Below are positions 38,836 through 51,887 of a DNA stretch of 64,000 bases, piece by piece. The DNA is from Colletes latitarsis. Its lineage: Eukaryota > Arthropoda > Insecta > Hymenoptera > Colletidae. The position numbers and the translations under genes were made by a program. The stretch's first letter is position 1; each line of letters opens with the position of its first letter. The notes beneath the pieces were generated by a model. It was not told where the DNA came from and did no database searches. It was given only the letters and a program-made list of their open reading frames with translations. Location: the NCBI RefSeq assembly GCF_051014445.1, contig NC_135136.1, forward strand, positions 19,424,001-19,488,000, in the 5' to 3' direction.

Positions 38836-40066
38836 CCACACCGAAACACTCAACTAAACCTGGTCGCGATGAATATTTTAGAGGATAACGCCGGTTATGT
38901 CTGGGTTAGGTCTGGTATTTGCCCTCATCTGGCTCGTACTTTCGCATTTTTCACATACTTGTTGGACAGATCCTGGCCTATTTTTGGTTTGGATCACGTA
39001 GTAATTCGGTACCATACCGAAACAGTCAAGTAAACCTGCTTACGATTAATATTTTAGAGGATAACGCCGGTTATGTCTCGGTTAGGTCTGGGATTTGCCG
39101 TCAACTGGCTCGTATTTTCGCTTTTTTCGCATACTTGTTTACCAGATCCTGGCCTTTTCCTGGCTTTGACCACGTAGTAATATGGTATCACACTGAAACA
39201 GACAATTAAACCTGGTTCCGATCAATATTTTGGGGATAACGCACGTTATGTCTGGGTTAGGTCTGGTATTTGCCCTCATCTGGCTCGTACCTTCGCGTTT
39301 TTCGCATACTTGTTGGCCAGATTCTGGGTTTTTTCTGGTTTGGATCCCGTAGTAATGAAGTTCCACACCGAAACAGTCAATTAAACCTGGTTGCGATTAA
39401 TATTTTAGAGGATAACGCCGGTTATGTCTCGGGTAGGTCTGGGATTTGCCGTCATCTGGCTCGTATTTTCGCATTTTTCGCATACTTGTTGGCCAGATCC
39501 TGGCCTTTTTCTGGCTTGGACCACGTAGTAATGTGGTATCACACTGAAACAGTCAATTAAACCTGGTTGCGATCAATAACTTAGAGGATAACGCACGTCA
39601 TGTCTGGGTTAGGTCTGGTATTTGCCCTCATCTGGCTGGTACCTTCGCATTTTTCGCTTACTTGTTGGCCAGATCCTGGCCTTTTCCTGGCTTGGCCCAC
39701 GTAGTAATGAGGTACCCCACTGAAACAGTCAATTAAACCTGGTTCCGATTAATATTTTAGAGGATAACGCTGGTTGTGTCTGGGTTAGTTCTGGTATTTG
39801 CAATCATCTGGCTTATACTTTCGCAATTCTCTCGTACTTGTTGGCCAGATCTTGGGTTTTTTGTGGTTTGGATCCCGTCGTAATGTGGTTCCATACCGAA
39901 GCAGTCAATTAAACCTGGTTGCGATGAATATTTTGGAGGATAACGCTGGTTATGTTTGGGTTAGTTCTCGTATTTCCAATCATATAGCTCGTACTTTCGC
40001 ATTTTTCGCATACCTGTTGGCAAGATCCTGGGCTTTTCTTGGTTTGGATCACGTAGTGATGTGGTA
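38836..40066 (+). repeat. 1231 bp tandem duplication, copy 2
   Basis: Nearly identical to 37605-38835 and adjoining it. Differences seen are TTTTTCACATAC at 38947 against TTTTTCGCATAC at 37716, and GTTGCGATCAATAAC at 39566 against GTACCGATCAATAAC at 38335. Confidence 0.92.
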
Positions 40067-43000
40067 CCACACCGAAACAGTCAATAAAAGCTGGTTCCGA
40101 ATAGCATTTTAGAGGATAACGCAGGTTACGTCTGCGTTAGTTCTGGTATTTGCAATCATCTGGCTCATACTTTCGCGTTGTTCGCATACTTGTTGGCCAG
40201 ATCCTGGGTTTTTTCTGGTTTGGATCCCGTAGTAATGAAGTTCCACGCCGAAACAGTCAATTAAACCTGGTTACGATTAATATTTTAGAGGATAACGCCG
40301 GTTATGTCTCTGGTAGGTCTGGGATTTGCCGTCATCTGGCTCGTATTTTCGCAATTTTTCGCATACTTGTTGGCCAGATCCCGGCCTTTTTCTGGCATGG
40401 ACCACGTAGTAATGTGGTAGCACACTGAAACAGTCAATTAAACCTGGTTGCGGTTAATATTTTGGAGGATAACGCCGTTTATGTCTCGGGTAGGTCTGGG
40501 ATTTGCCGTCATCTGGCTCGTATTTTCGCATTTTTCGCATACTTGTTGGCCAGATCCTGGCCTTTTTCTGGCTTGGACCACGTAGTAAAGTGGTATCACA
40601 CTGAAACAGTCAATCAAACCTGGTTCCGGTTAGTATTTTAGAGGATAACGCCGGTTATGTCTGGGTTAGGTCTGGGATTTGCCCTCATCTTGCTCGTGCT
40701 TTCGTATTTTTCGCATACTTGTTGGCCAGATCCTGGGCTTTTTCTGGTTTGTATCACGTAGTAATGCGGTACCACACTGAAACAGTCAATAGTAGCTGGT
40801 TCCGAATAGTATTTTAGAGCATAACGCTGGTTACGTCTGGGTTAGATCTGGTATTTGCAATCATCTGGCACATACTTTCGCAGTTTTCGCTTACTTGTTG
40901 GCAAGATCCTGGGCTTTTTCTGGTTGGGATCACGTAGTAATGCGGTACCACACCGAAGCAGTCAATTAAACCTGGTTGCGATTATTATTTTAGAGGATAA
41001 CGCCGGTTATGTCTCGGGTAGGTCTGGGATTTGCCGTCATCTGGCTTGTATTTTCGCATTTTTCGCATACTTGTTGGCAAGATCCTGGGTTTTTTTTGGT
41101 TTGGATCACGTAGTAATGTGGTACCACACTGAAACAGTCAATTAAACCTGGTTCCGATTAATATTTTAGAGGATAACGCTGGTTATGTCTGGGTTAGGTC
41201 TGGTATTTGCCCTCACCTGGCTCGTACTTTCGCATCTTTCGCATACTTGTTGGCCAGATCCTGGCCTTTTTCTGGTTTGGATCACGTAGAAATGCGGTAC
41301 CACACTGAAACAGTCAATCAAACCTGGTTCCGGTTAGTATTTTAGAGTATAACGCCGGTTATGTCTGGGTTAGGTCTGGTATGTGCCCTCATCTGTCTCG
41401 TACTTTCGCATTTTTCGCAAACTTGTTGTCCAGATCCTGGCCTTTTTCTGGACTGGATCACGTGGTAATGCGGTACCACACCGAAACAGTCAAGTAAACC
41501 TGGTTGCGATTAATATTTTAGAGGATAACGCCGGTTATGTCTCGGTTAGGTCTGGGATTTGCCCTCATCTGGCTCATACTTTCACATTTCTCGCATACTT
41601 GTTGGCCAGATCCTGGCCTATTTTTGGTTTGGATCACGTAGTAATGCGGTACCATACCGAAACAGTCAAGTAAACCTGCTTACGATTAATATTTTAGAGG
41701 ATAACGCCGGTTATGTCTCGGTTAGGTCTGGGATTTGCCGTCATCTGGCTCGTATTTTCGCTTTTTTCGCATACTTGTTGACCAGATCATAGCCTTTTCC
41801 TGGCTTTGACCACGTAGTAATATGGTATCACACTGAAACAGACAATTAAACCTGGTTGCGATTAATATTTTAGAGGATAACGCCGGTTATGTCTGGGTTA
41901 GGTCTGGTATGTGCCCTCATCTGGCTCGTACTTTCGCATTTTTCGCAAACTTGTTGGCCAGATCCAGGCCTTTTTCTGGATTGGATCACGTGGTAATGCG
42001 GTACCACACCGAAACAGTCAAGTAAACCTGGTTGCGATTAATATTTTAGAGGATAACGCCGGTTATCTCTCGGTTAGGTCTGGGATTTGTCCTCATCTGG
42101 CTCATACTTTCGCATTTCTCGCGTACTTGTTGGCCAGATCCTGGGCTTTTTCTGGTTTGGATCACGTTGTAATGTGGTACCACACTGAAACAGTCAATAA
42201 AAGCAGGTTCCGATTAGTATTTTAGAGGATATCGCTGGTTATGTCTGGGTTAGTTCTGGTATTTGCAATTATCTGGCTCATACTATCGCGTTTTTCGCAT
42301 ACTTCTTGGCCAGATCCAGGGTTTTTTCAGGTTTGGATCCCGTAGTAATGTGGTTCCACACCGAAACAGTCAATTAAACCTGGGCGCGATGAATATTTTA
42401 GAGGATAACGCCGGTTATGTCTGGGTTAGGTCTGGTATTTGCCCTCATCTGGCTCGTACTTTCGCATTCTTCGCATACTTATTGGACAGATCCTGGCCTA
42501 TTTTTGGTTTGGATCACGTAGTAATGCGGTACCACACCGAATGTGATGTGGTACCACACCGAAACAGTCAATAAAAGCTGGTTCCGAATAGCATTTTAGA
42601 GGATAACGCAGGTTACGTCTGGGTTAGTTCTGGGATTTGTCCACATCTGGCTCATACTTTCGCATTTCTCGCGTACTCGTTGGCCAGATCCTTGCCTTTT
42701 TCTTGCTTGGACCACGTAGTAAAGTGGTTCCACACAGAAACACTCAATTAAACCTGGTCGCGATGAATATTTTAGAGGATAACGCCGGTTATGTCTGGGT
42801 TAGGTCTGGTATTTGCCCTCATCTGGCTCGTACTTTCGCATTTTTCGCATACTTGTTGGCCAGATTCTGGGATTTTTCTGGTTTGGATCCCATAGTAATG
42901 AAGTTCCACACCGAAACAGTCAATTAAACCTGGTTGCGATTAATATTACAGAGGATAACGCCGGTTATGTCTCGGGTAGGTCTGGGATTTGCCGTCATCT

Positions 43001-43560
43001 GGCTCGTATTTTCGCATTTTTCGCATACTTGTTGGCCAGATCCTGGCCTTTTTCTGGCTTGGGCCACGTAGTAATGTGGTATCACACTGAAACAGTCAAT
43101 TAAACCTGGTTCCGATCAATATTTTAGAGGGTAACGCACGTTATGTCTGGGTTAGGTCTGGTATTTGCCCTCATCTGGCTCGTACCTTCGCAGTTTTCGC
43201 TTACTTGTTGGCCAGATCCTGGGCTTTTTCTGGTTTGGATCACGTAGTAATGTGGTACCACACTGAAACAGTCGATAAAAGCTGGTTCCGATTAGTATTT
43301 TAGAGGATAAAACTGGTTATGTCTGGGTTAGTTCTGGTATTTGCAATTATCTGGCTCATACTATCGCGTTTTTCGCATACTTCTTGGCCAGATCCAGGGT
43401 TTTTTCAGGTTTGGATCCCGTAGTAATGTGGTTCCACACCGAAACACTCAATTAAACCTGCTTGCGATTAATATTTTAGAGGATAACGCCGGTTATGTCT
43501 CGGGTAGGTCTGGGATTTGCCGTCATCTGGCTCGTATTTTCGCATTTTTCGCATACTTGT
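40067..43560 (+). repeat. Mixed satellite stretch with a register jump
   Basis: About 20 monomers. About 40150-41000 matches 45103-45950 at an offset of 4953 bp. Bases about 41360-41520 and 41890-42050 are a three-monomer (528 bp) repetition carrying GTATGTGCCC and CGCAAACTTGTTG. Two copies of the CTATCGCGTTTTTCGCATACTTCTTGG variant lie at 42286 and 43362, with relatives at 35423 and 37533. The 22 bp insertion at 42540 lies inside it. Confidence 0.8.
42540..42561 (+). repeat. 22 bp insertion by short local duplication
   Basis: After GCGGTACCACACCGA (to 42540) the sequence restarts with a GTGATGTGGTACCACACCGA run before continuing AACAGTCAATAAAAG. The KpnI-centred element is therefore present twice, 22 bp apart, and everything downstream is shifted by +22 bp. 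The second half carries the GTGATGTGG allele typical of a different monomer, so this is a misaligned junction between two monomers. Confidence 0.92.
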
Positions 43561-44618
43561 TGGCCAGATCCTGGCCTTTTCCTGGCTTGGCCCACGTAGT
43601 AATGAGGTACCCCACTGAAACAGTCAATTAAACCTGGTTCCGATTAATATTTTAGAGGATAACGCTGGTTGTGTCTGGGTTAGTTCTGGTATTTGCAATC
43701 ATCTGGCTTATACTTTCGCAATTTTCTCATACTTGTTGGCCAGATCTTGGGTTTTTTGTGGTTTGGATCCCGTCGTAATGTGGTTCCATACCGAAGCAGT
43801 CAATTAAACCTGGTTGCGATGAATATTTTGGAGGATAACGCTGGTTATGTTTGGGCTAGTTCTGGTATTTCCAATCATATAGCTCGTACTTTCGCATTTT
43901 TCGCATACTTGTTGGCAAGATCCTGGGCTTTTCTTGGTTTGGATCACGTAGTGATGTGGTACCACACCGAAACAGTCAATAAAAGCTGGTTCCGAATAGC
44001 ATTTTAGAGGATAACGCAGGTTACGTCTGGGTCAGTTCTGGTATTTGCAAACCTTCTGGCTCATACTTTCGCGTTGTTCGCATACTTGTTGGCCAGATCC
44101 TGGGTTTTTTCTGGTTTGGATCCCGTAGTAATGAAGTTCCACGCCGAAACAGTCAATTAAACCTGGTTGCGATTAATATTTTAGAGGATAACGCCGGTTA
44201 TGTCTCTGTTAAGTCTGGGATTTGCCGTCATCTGGCTCGTATTTTCGCAATTTTTCGCATACTTGTTGGCCAGATCCCGGCCTTTTTCTGGCATGGACCA
44301 CGTAGTAATGTGGTATCACACTGAAACAGTCAATCAAACCTGGTTGCGGTTAATATTTTGGAGGATAACGCCGTTTATGTCTCGGGTAGGTCTGGGATTT
44401 GCCGTCATCTGGCTCGTATTTTCGCATTTTTCGCATACTTGTCGACCAGATCCTGGCCTTTTTCTGGCTTGGACCACGTAGTAAAGTGGTATCACACTGA
44501 AACAGTCAATTAAACCTGGTTCCGATCAATATTTTAGAGGATAACGCACGTTATGTCTGGGTTAGGTCTGGTATTTGCCCTCATCTGGCTCGTACCTTCG
44601 CATTTTTCGCTTACTTGT
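43561..44618 (+). repeat. 1058 bp tandem duplication, copy 1
   Basis: Six monomers plus 2 bp. The extra 2 bp comes from TTTGCAAACCTTCTGG at 44045, absent from copy 2. Markers are GGCCTTTTCCTGGCTTGGCCC (43573), TTTCTCATACTTGTTGG, and AATAGCATTTTAGAGG (43993). The last part (about 44508-44618) differs from the end of copy 2. Confidence 0.9.
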
Positions 44619-45564
44619 TGGCCAGATCCTGGCCTTTTCCTGGCTTGGCCCACGTAGTAATGAGGTACCTCACTGAAACAGTCAATTAAACCTGGTTCCG
44701 ATTAATATTTTAGAGGATAACGCTGGTTGTGTCTGGGTTAGTTCTGGTATTTGCAATCATCTGGCTTATACTTTCGCAATTTTCTCATACTTGTTGGCCA
44801 GATCTTGGGTTTTTTGTGGTTTGGATCCCGTCATAATGTGGTTCCATACCGAAGCAGTCAATTAAACCTGGTTGCGATGAATATTTTGGAGGATAACGCT
44901 GGTTATGTTTGGGTTAGTTCTGGTATTTCCAATCATATAGCTCGTACTTTCGCATTTTTCGCATACTTGTTGGCAAGATCCTGGGCTTTTCTTGGTTTGG
45001 ATCACGTAGTGATGTGGTACCACACCGAAACAGTCAATAAAAGCTGGTTCCGAATATCATTTTAGAGGATAACGCAGGTTACGTCTGGGTCAGTTCTGGT
45101 ATTTGCAATCATCTGGCTCATACTTTCGCGTTGTTCGCATACTTGTTGGCCAGATCCTGGGTTTTTTCTGGTTTGGATCCCGTAGTAATGAAGTTCCACG
45201 CCGAAACAGTCAATTAAACCTGGTTGCGATTAATATTTTAGAGGATAACGCCGGTTATGTCTCTGGTAGGTCTGGGATTTGCCGCCATCTGGCTCGTATT
45301 TTCGCAATTTTTCGCATACTTGTTGGCCGGATCCCGGCCTTTTTCTGGCATGGACCACGTAGTAATGTGGTATCACACTGAAACAGTCAATCAAACCTGG
45401 TTGCGGTTAATATTTTGGAGGATAACGCCGTTTATGTCTCGGGTAGGTCTGGGCTTTGCCATCATCTGGCTCGTATTTTCGCATTTTTCGCATACTTGTT
45501 GGCCAGATCCTGGCCTTTTTCTGGCTTGGACCACGTAGTAAAGTGGTATCACACTGAAACAGTC
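44619..45564 (+). repeat. 1058 bp tandem duplication, copy 2
   Basis: Matches 43561-44507 with scattered differences (GTCATAATG at 44830 against GTCGTAATG, AATATCATTTT at 45053 against AATAGCATTTT). It ends near 45564, where CAATCAAACCTGC replaces CAATTAAACCTGG. Confidence 0.9.
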
Positions 45565-46599
45565 AATCAAACCTGCTTCCGGTTAGTATTTTAGAGGATA
45601 ACGCCGGTTATGTCTGGGTTAGGTCTGGGATTTGCCCTCATCTTGCTCGTGCTTTCGTATTTTTCGCATACTTGTTGGCCAGATCCTGGGCTTTTTCTGG
45701 TTTGTATCACGTAGTAATGCGGTACCACACTGAAACAGTCAATAGTAGCTGGTTCCGAATAGTATTTTAGAGGATAACGCTGGTTACGACTGGGTTAGAT
45801 CTGGTATTTGCAATCATCTGGCACATACTTTCGCATTTTTCGCTTACTTGTTGGCAAGATCCTGGGCTTTCTCTTGTTGGGATCACGTAGTAATGCGATA
45901 CCACACCGAATCAGTCAATTAAACCTGGTTGCGATTATTATTTTAGAGGATAACGCCGGTTATGTCTCGGGTAGGTCTGGGATTTGCCGTCATCTGGCCT
46001 GTATTTTCGCATTTTTCGCATACTTGTTGTCCAGATCCTGGCCTTTTTCTGGATTGGATCACGTGGTAATGCGGTACCACACCGAAACAGTCAAGTAAAC
46101 CTGGTTCGATTAATATTTTAGAGGATAACGCCGGTTATGTCCCGGTTAGGTCTGGGATTTGCCCTCATCTGGCTCATACTTTCGCATTTCTCGCATACTT
46201 GTTGGCCAGATCCTGGGCTTTTTCTGGTTTGGATCACGTAGTAATGTGGTACCACACTGAAACAGTCAATGAAAGCTGGTTCCGATTAGTATTTTAGTGG
46301 ATAAAGCTGGTTATGTCTGGGTTAGTCCTGGTATTTGCAATTATCTGTCTCATACTATCGCGTTTTTCGCATACTTCTTGGCCAGATCCAGGGTTTTTTC
46401 AGGTTTGGATCCCGTAGTAATGTGGTACCACACTGAAACAGTCAATTAAACCTGGTTGCGATTAATATTTTAGAGGACAACGCCGGTTATGTCACGGGTA
46501 GGCCTGGGATTTGCCGTCATCTGGCTCGTATTTTCGCATTTTTCGCATACTTGTTGACCAGATCCTGGCCTTTTCCTGGCTTTGACCACGTAGTAATGT
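45565..46599 (+). repeat. Transitional satellite stretch
   Basis: About six monomers. Up to about 45950 it matches 40612-41000 at an offset of 4953 bp. The rest mixes middle-domain alleles (CTATCGCGTTTTTCGCATACTTCTTGG near 46346) with alleles typical of the right domain (TTGACCAGATCC, GTCACGGGTAGG). One base is missing in CTGGTTCGATTAAT near 46104. Confidence 0.75.
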
Positions 46600-47829
46600 G
46601 GTATCACACTGAAACAGTCAATTAAACCTGGTTGCGATTAATATTTTAGAGGATAACGCCGGTTATGTCTGGGTTAGGTCTGCTATGTGCCCTCATCTGG
46701 CTCGTACTTTCGCATTTTTCGCATACATATAGGCAAGATCCTGGCCTTTTTCTGGTCTGGATCACGTAGTAATGCGGTACCACACCGAAACAGTCAATTA
46801 AACCTGGTTGCGATTAATATTTTAGAGGATAACGCCGGTTATCTCTCGGTTAGGTCTGGGATTTGTCCTCATCTGGCTCATACTTTCGCATTACTCGCTT
46901 ACTTGTTGGCAAGATCCTCGGCTTTTTTTGGTTTGGATCACGTAGTAATGTGGTACCACACTGAAACAGTCAATTAAACCTGGTTCCGATTAATATTTTA
47001 GAGGATAACGCTGGTTATGTCTGGGTTAGTTCTGGTATTTGCAATCATCTGGCTCATACTTTTGCAATTTTCGCGTACTTGTTGGCCAAATCTTGGGTTT
47101 TTTGTGGTTTGGATCCCGTCGTAGTCTCGTTCCACACCGAAGCAGTCAATCGAACCTGGTTCGGATGAATATTTTGGAGGATGACGCTGGTTATGTATGG
47201 GTTAGTTCTGGTATTTGCAATCATCTGGCTCGTACTTTCGCATTTTTCGCATACTTGTTGGCAAGATTCTGGGCTTTTTTTTGTTTGGATCACGTAGTAA
47301 TGTGGTACCACACTGAAACAGTCAATTAAACCTGGTTCCGATTAATATTTTAGAGGATAACGCCGGTTATGGCTGGGTTAGGTCTGGTATTTGCCCTCAT
47401 CTGGCTCGTACCTTCGCATTTTTCGCTTACTTGTTGGCCAGATCCTGGCCTTTTTCTGGCTTGGACCACGTAGTAATGAGGTACCACACTGAAACAGTCG
47501 ATAAAACCTGGTACCGATTAATATTCTAGAGGAAAACGCTGGTTATGTCTGGGTTAGGTCTGGTATTTGCAACCATCTGGCTCATACTTTCGCGTTTTTC
47601 GCATACTTGTTGACCAGATCCTGGCCTTTTTCTGGCTAGCACCACGTAGTAATGTGGTACCACACTGAAGCAGTCAATTAAACCTGGTTGCGATTAATAT
47701 TTTAGAGGACAACGCCGGTTATGTCACGGGTAGGTCTGGGATTTGCCGTCATCTGGCTCGTATTTTCGCATTTTTCGCATACTTGTTGGCCAGATCCTGG
47801 CCTTTTTCTGGCTTGGACCACGCTGTAAT

Positions 47830-48450
47830 GTGGTACGACACTGAAACAGTCAATAGAATCTAGTTCCGATTAATATTTTAGAGGATAACGCCGGTTATGG
47901 CTGGGTTAGGTCTGGGATTTGTCGTCATCTGGCTCGTATTTTCGTTTTTTTCGCATACTTGTTGACCAGATCCTGGCCTTTTCCTGGCTTTGACCACGTA
48001 GTAATGTGGTATCACACTGAAACAGTCAATTAAACCTGGTTGCGATTAATATTTTAGAGGATAACGCCGGTTATGTCTGGGTTAGGTCTGGTATGTGCCC
48101 TCATCTGGCTCGTACTTTCGCATTTTTCGCATACATATAGGCAAGATCCTGGCCTTTTTGTGGTTTGGAATACGTAGTAATGCGGTACCACACCGAAACA
48201 GTCAATTAAACCTGGTTGCGATTAATATTTTAGAGGATAACGCCGGTTATCTCTCGGTTAGGTCTGGGATTTGTCCTCATCTGGCTCATACTTTCGCATT
48301 TCTCGCTTACTTGTTGGCAAGATCCTCGGCTTTTTTTGGTTTGGATCACGTAGTAATGTGGTACCACACTGAAACAGCCAATTTAACCTGGTTCCGATTA
48401 ATATTTTAGAGGATAACGCCGGTTATGTCTCGGTTAGGTCAGGGATTTGC
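47830..48450 (+). repeat. Segment copied at about 50646-51266
   Basis: Offset 2816 bp, exactly 16 monomers. Markers are CAATAGAATCTAGTTCCG, CGTTTTTTTCGCATACTTGTTGACC, GCATACATATAGG and GGTTATCTCTCGG. Related copies lie at about 52406-52760, 53810-54230, 55500-55960 and 61010-61490. Confidence 0.85.
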
Positions 48451-50496
48451 CCTCATCTGGCTCGTACTTTCGCATTTATCGCATACTAGTTGGCCAGATC
48501 CTGGCCTTTTTCTGGCTTGTATCACGTAGTAATTTGGTACCACACTGAAACAGTCAATCAAACCTGGTTGCGATTAATATTTTAGAGGATAACGCCGGTT
48601 ATGTCTGGGTTAGGTCTGGTATGTGCCCTCATCTGGCTCGTACTTTCGCATTTCTCGCTTACTTGTTGGCAAGATCCTCGGCTTTTTTTGGTTTGGATCA
48701 CGTAGTAATGTGGTACCACACTGAAACAGTCAATTAAACCTGGTTCCGATTAATATTTTAGAGGATAACGCTGGTTATGTCTGGGTTAGTTCTGGTATTT
48801 GCAATCATCTGGCTCATACTTTTGCAATTTTCGCGTACTTGTTGGCCAGATCTTGGGTTTTTTGTGGTTTGGATCCCGTCGTAATCTGGTTCCACACCGA
48901 AGCAGTCAATCGAACCTGGTTCGGATGAATATTTTGGAGGATGACGCTGGTTATGTTTGGGTTAGTTCTGGTATTTGCAATCATCTGGCTCGTACTTTCG
49001 CATTTTTCGCATACCTGTTGGCAAGATTCTGGGCTTTTTTTAGTTTGGATCACGTAGTAATGTGGTACCACACTGAAACAGTCAATTTAACCTGGTTCCG
49101 ATTAATATTTTAGAGGATAACGCCGGTTATGTCTAGGTTAGGTCTGGTATTTGCCCTCATCTGGTTCGTACTTTCGCATTTTTCGCATACTTGATGGCCA
49201 GATCCTGGCCTTTTTCTGGTTTGGATCACGTAGTAATGCGGTACCACACCGAAACAGTCAATTAAACCTGGTAGCGATTAATATTTTAGAGGATATCGCC
49301 GGTTATGTCTCGGTTAGGTCTGGGATTTGCCCTCATCTGGCCCGTACTTTCGCATTTTTCGCATACTTGTTGGCCAGATCCTGGCGTTTTTCTGGTTTGG
49401 ATCACGTAGTAATGCGGTACCACACCGGAACAGTCAATTAAACCTGGTTCCGATTAATATTTTAGAAGATAACGCTGGTTATATCTGGGTTAGTTCTGGT
49501 ATTTGCAATCGTCTGGCTCATACTTTCGCAATTTTCGCGTACTTGTTGGCCAGATCTTGGGTTTTTTGTGGTTTGGATCCCGTCTTAATGTGGTTCCACA
49601 CCGAAGCAGCCAATTATACCTGGTTGCGATGAATATTTTGGAGGATAACCCTGGTTATGATTGGGTTAGTTCTGGTATTTGCAATCATCTGGCTCGTACT
49701 TTCGCATTTTTCGCATACTTGTTGGCAAGATCCTGAGCTTTTTTTGGTTTGGATCACGTAGTAATGTGGTACCACACTGAAACAGTCAATTAAACCTGGT
49801 CCCGATTAATATTTTAGGGGATAACGCCGGTTATGTCTGGGTTATGTCTGGTATTTGCCCTCATCTGGCTCGTACTTTCGCATTTTTCGCATACATGAAG
49901 GCAAGATCCTGGCCTTTTTCTGATTTGGATCACGTAGTAATGCGGTACCACACCGAAACAGTCAATTAAACCTGGTAGCGATTAATATTTTAGAGGATAA
50001 CGCCGGTTATGTCTCGGTTAGGTCAGGGATTTGCCCTCATCTGGCTCGTACTTTCGCATTTATCGCATACTTGTTGGCCAGATCCTGGCCTTTTTCTGGC
50101 TTGTATCACGTAGTAATTTGGTACCACACTGAAACAGTCAATCAAACCTGGTTCCGATTAATGTTTTAGAGGATAAAGCCTGTTATGGCTGGGTTAGGTC
50201 TGGGATTTGCCGTCATCTTGCTCGTGCTTTCGTATTTTTCGCATACTTGTTGGTCAGATCCTGGGTTTTTTCTGGTTTGGATCCCGTCGTAATGTGGTTC
50301 CACACCGAAGCAGTCAATTAAACCTGGTTGCGATTAATATTTTAGACGACAACGCCGGTTATGGCTCGGTTAGGTCAGGGATTTGCCCTCATCTGGCTCG
50401 TACTTTCGCATTTTTCGCATACTTGTTGGCCAGATCCTGGCCTTTTTCTGGCTTGGACCACGTAGTAATGTGGTATCACACTGAAACAGTCAATTA

Positions 50497-51000
50497 AACC
50501 TGGCTCCGATTAATATTTTAGAGGATAACGCCGGTTATGGCTGGGTTAGGTCTGGTATTTGCCTTCATCTGGCTCGTACCTTCGCATTTTTCGCTTACTT
50601 GTTGGCCAGATCCTGGCCTTTTTCTGGCTTGGACCACGTTGTAATGTGGTACCACACTGAAACAGTCAATAGAATCTAGTTCCGATTAATATTTTAGAGG
50701 ATAACGCCGGTTATGGCTGGGTTAGGTCTGGGATTTGCCGTCATCTGGCTCGTATTTTCGTTTTTTTCGCATACTTGTTGACCAGATCCTGGCCTTTTCC
50801 TGGCTTTGACCACGTAGTAATGTGGTATCACACTGAAACAGTCAATTAAACCTGGTTGCGATTAATATTTTAGAGGATAACGCCGGTTATGTCTGGGTTA
50901 GGTCTGGTATGTGCCCTCATCTGGCTCGTACTTTCGCATTTTTCGCATACATATAGGCAAGATCCTGGCCTTTTTCTGGTTTGGATCACGTAGTAATGCG
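50497..51000 (+). repeat. Segment copied at 52257-52760
   Basis: Offset 1760 bp, exactly 10 monomers. The marker GTATTTGCCTTCATCTGG is at 50555 and 52315, followed in both by CAATAGAATCTAGTTCCG and the GCATACATATAGG marker. Confidence 0.85.
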
Positions 51001-51183
51001 GTACCACACCGAAACAGTCAATTAAACCTGGTTGCGATTAATATTTTAGAGGATAACGCCGGTTATCTCTCGGTTAGGTCTGGGATTTGTCCTCATCTGG
51101 CTCATACTTTCGCATTTCTCGCTTACTTGTTGCCAAGATCCTCGGCTTTTTTTGGTTTGGATCACGTAGTAATGTGGTACCAC

Positions 51184-51887
51184 ACTGAAACAGTCAATTT
51201 AACCTGGTTCCGATTAATATTTTAGAGGATAACGCCGGTTATGTCTCGGTTAGGTCAGGGATTTGCCCTCATCTGGCTCGTACTTTCGCATTTATCGCAT
51301 ACTTGTTGGCCAGATCCTGGCCTTTTTCTGGCTTGTATCACGTAGTAATTTGGTACCACACTGAAACAGTCAATCAAACCTGGTTGCGATTAATATTTTA
51401 GAGGATAACGCCGGTTATGTCTGGGTTAGGTCTGGTATGTGCCCTCATCTGGCTCGTACTTTCGCATTGCTCGCTTACTTGTTGGCAAGATCCTCGGCTT
51501 TTTTTGGTTTGGATCACGTAGTAATGTGGTACCACACTGAAACAGTCAATTTAACCTGGTTCCGATTAATATTTTAGAGGATAACGCCGGTTATGTCTCG
51601 GTTAGGTCAGGGATTTGCCCTCATCTGGCTCGTACTTTCGCATTTATCGCATACTTGTTGGCCAGATCCTGGCCTTTTTCTGGCTTGTATCACGTAGTAA
51701 TTTGGTACCACACTGAAACAGTCAATCAAACCTGGTTGCGATTAATATTTTAGAGGATAACGCCGGTTATGTCTGGGTTAGGTCTGGTATGTGCCCTCAT
51801 CTGGCTCGTACTTTCGCATTGCTCGCTTACTTGTTGGCAAGATCCTCGGCTTTTTTTGGTTTGGATCACGTAGTAATGTGGTACCAC
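51184..51887 (+). repeat. Dimer tandem duplication, 2 x 352 bp
   Basis: Copy 1 is about 51184-51535 and copy 2 about 51536-51887, at exactly 352 bp. The private allele CGCATTGCTCGC is at 51464 and 51816. Other shared markers are GTTAGGTCAGGG, CGCATTTATCGC and GTAATTTGGTACC. I saw no differences within the dimers by eye. Confidence 0.92.

Noticed and set aside
20521..40066. Assembly artefact as the sole explanation of the large duplications
   Set aside because: Possible for the most identical pairs, but most pairs carry private differences and each has a different unit size, which fits real unequal exchange better. Read-level checking is still the deciding test.
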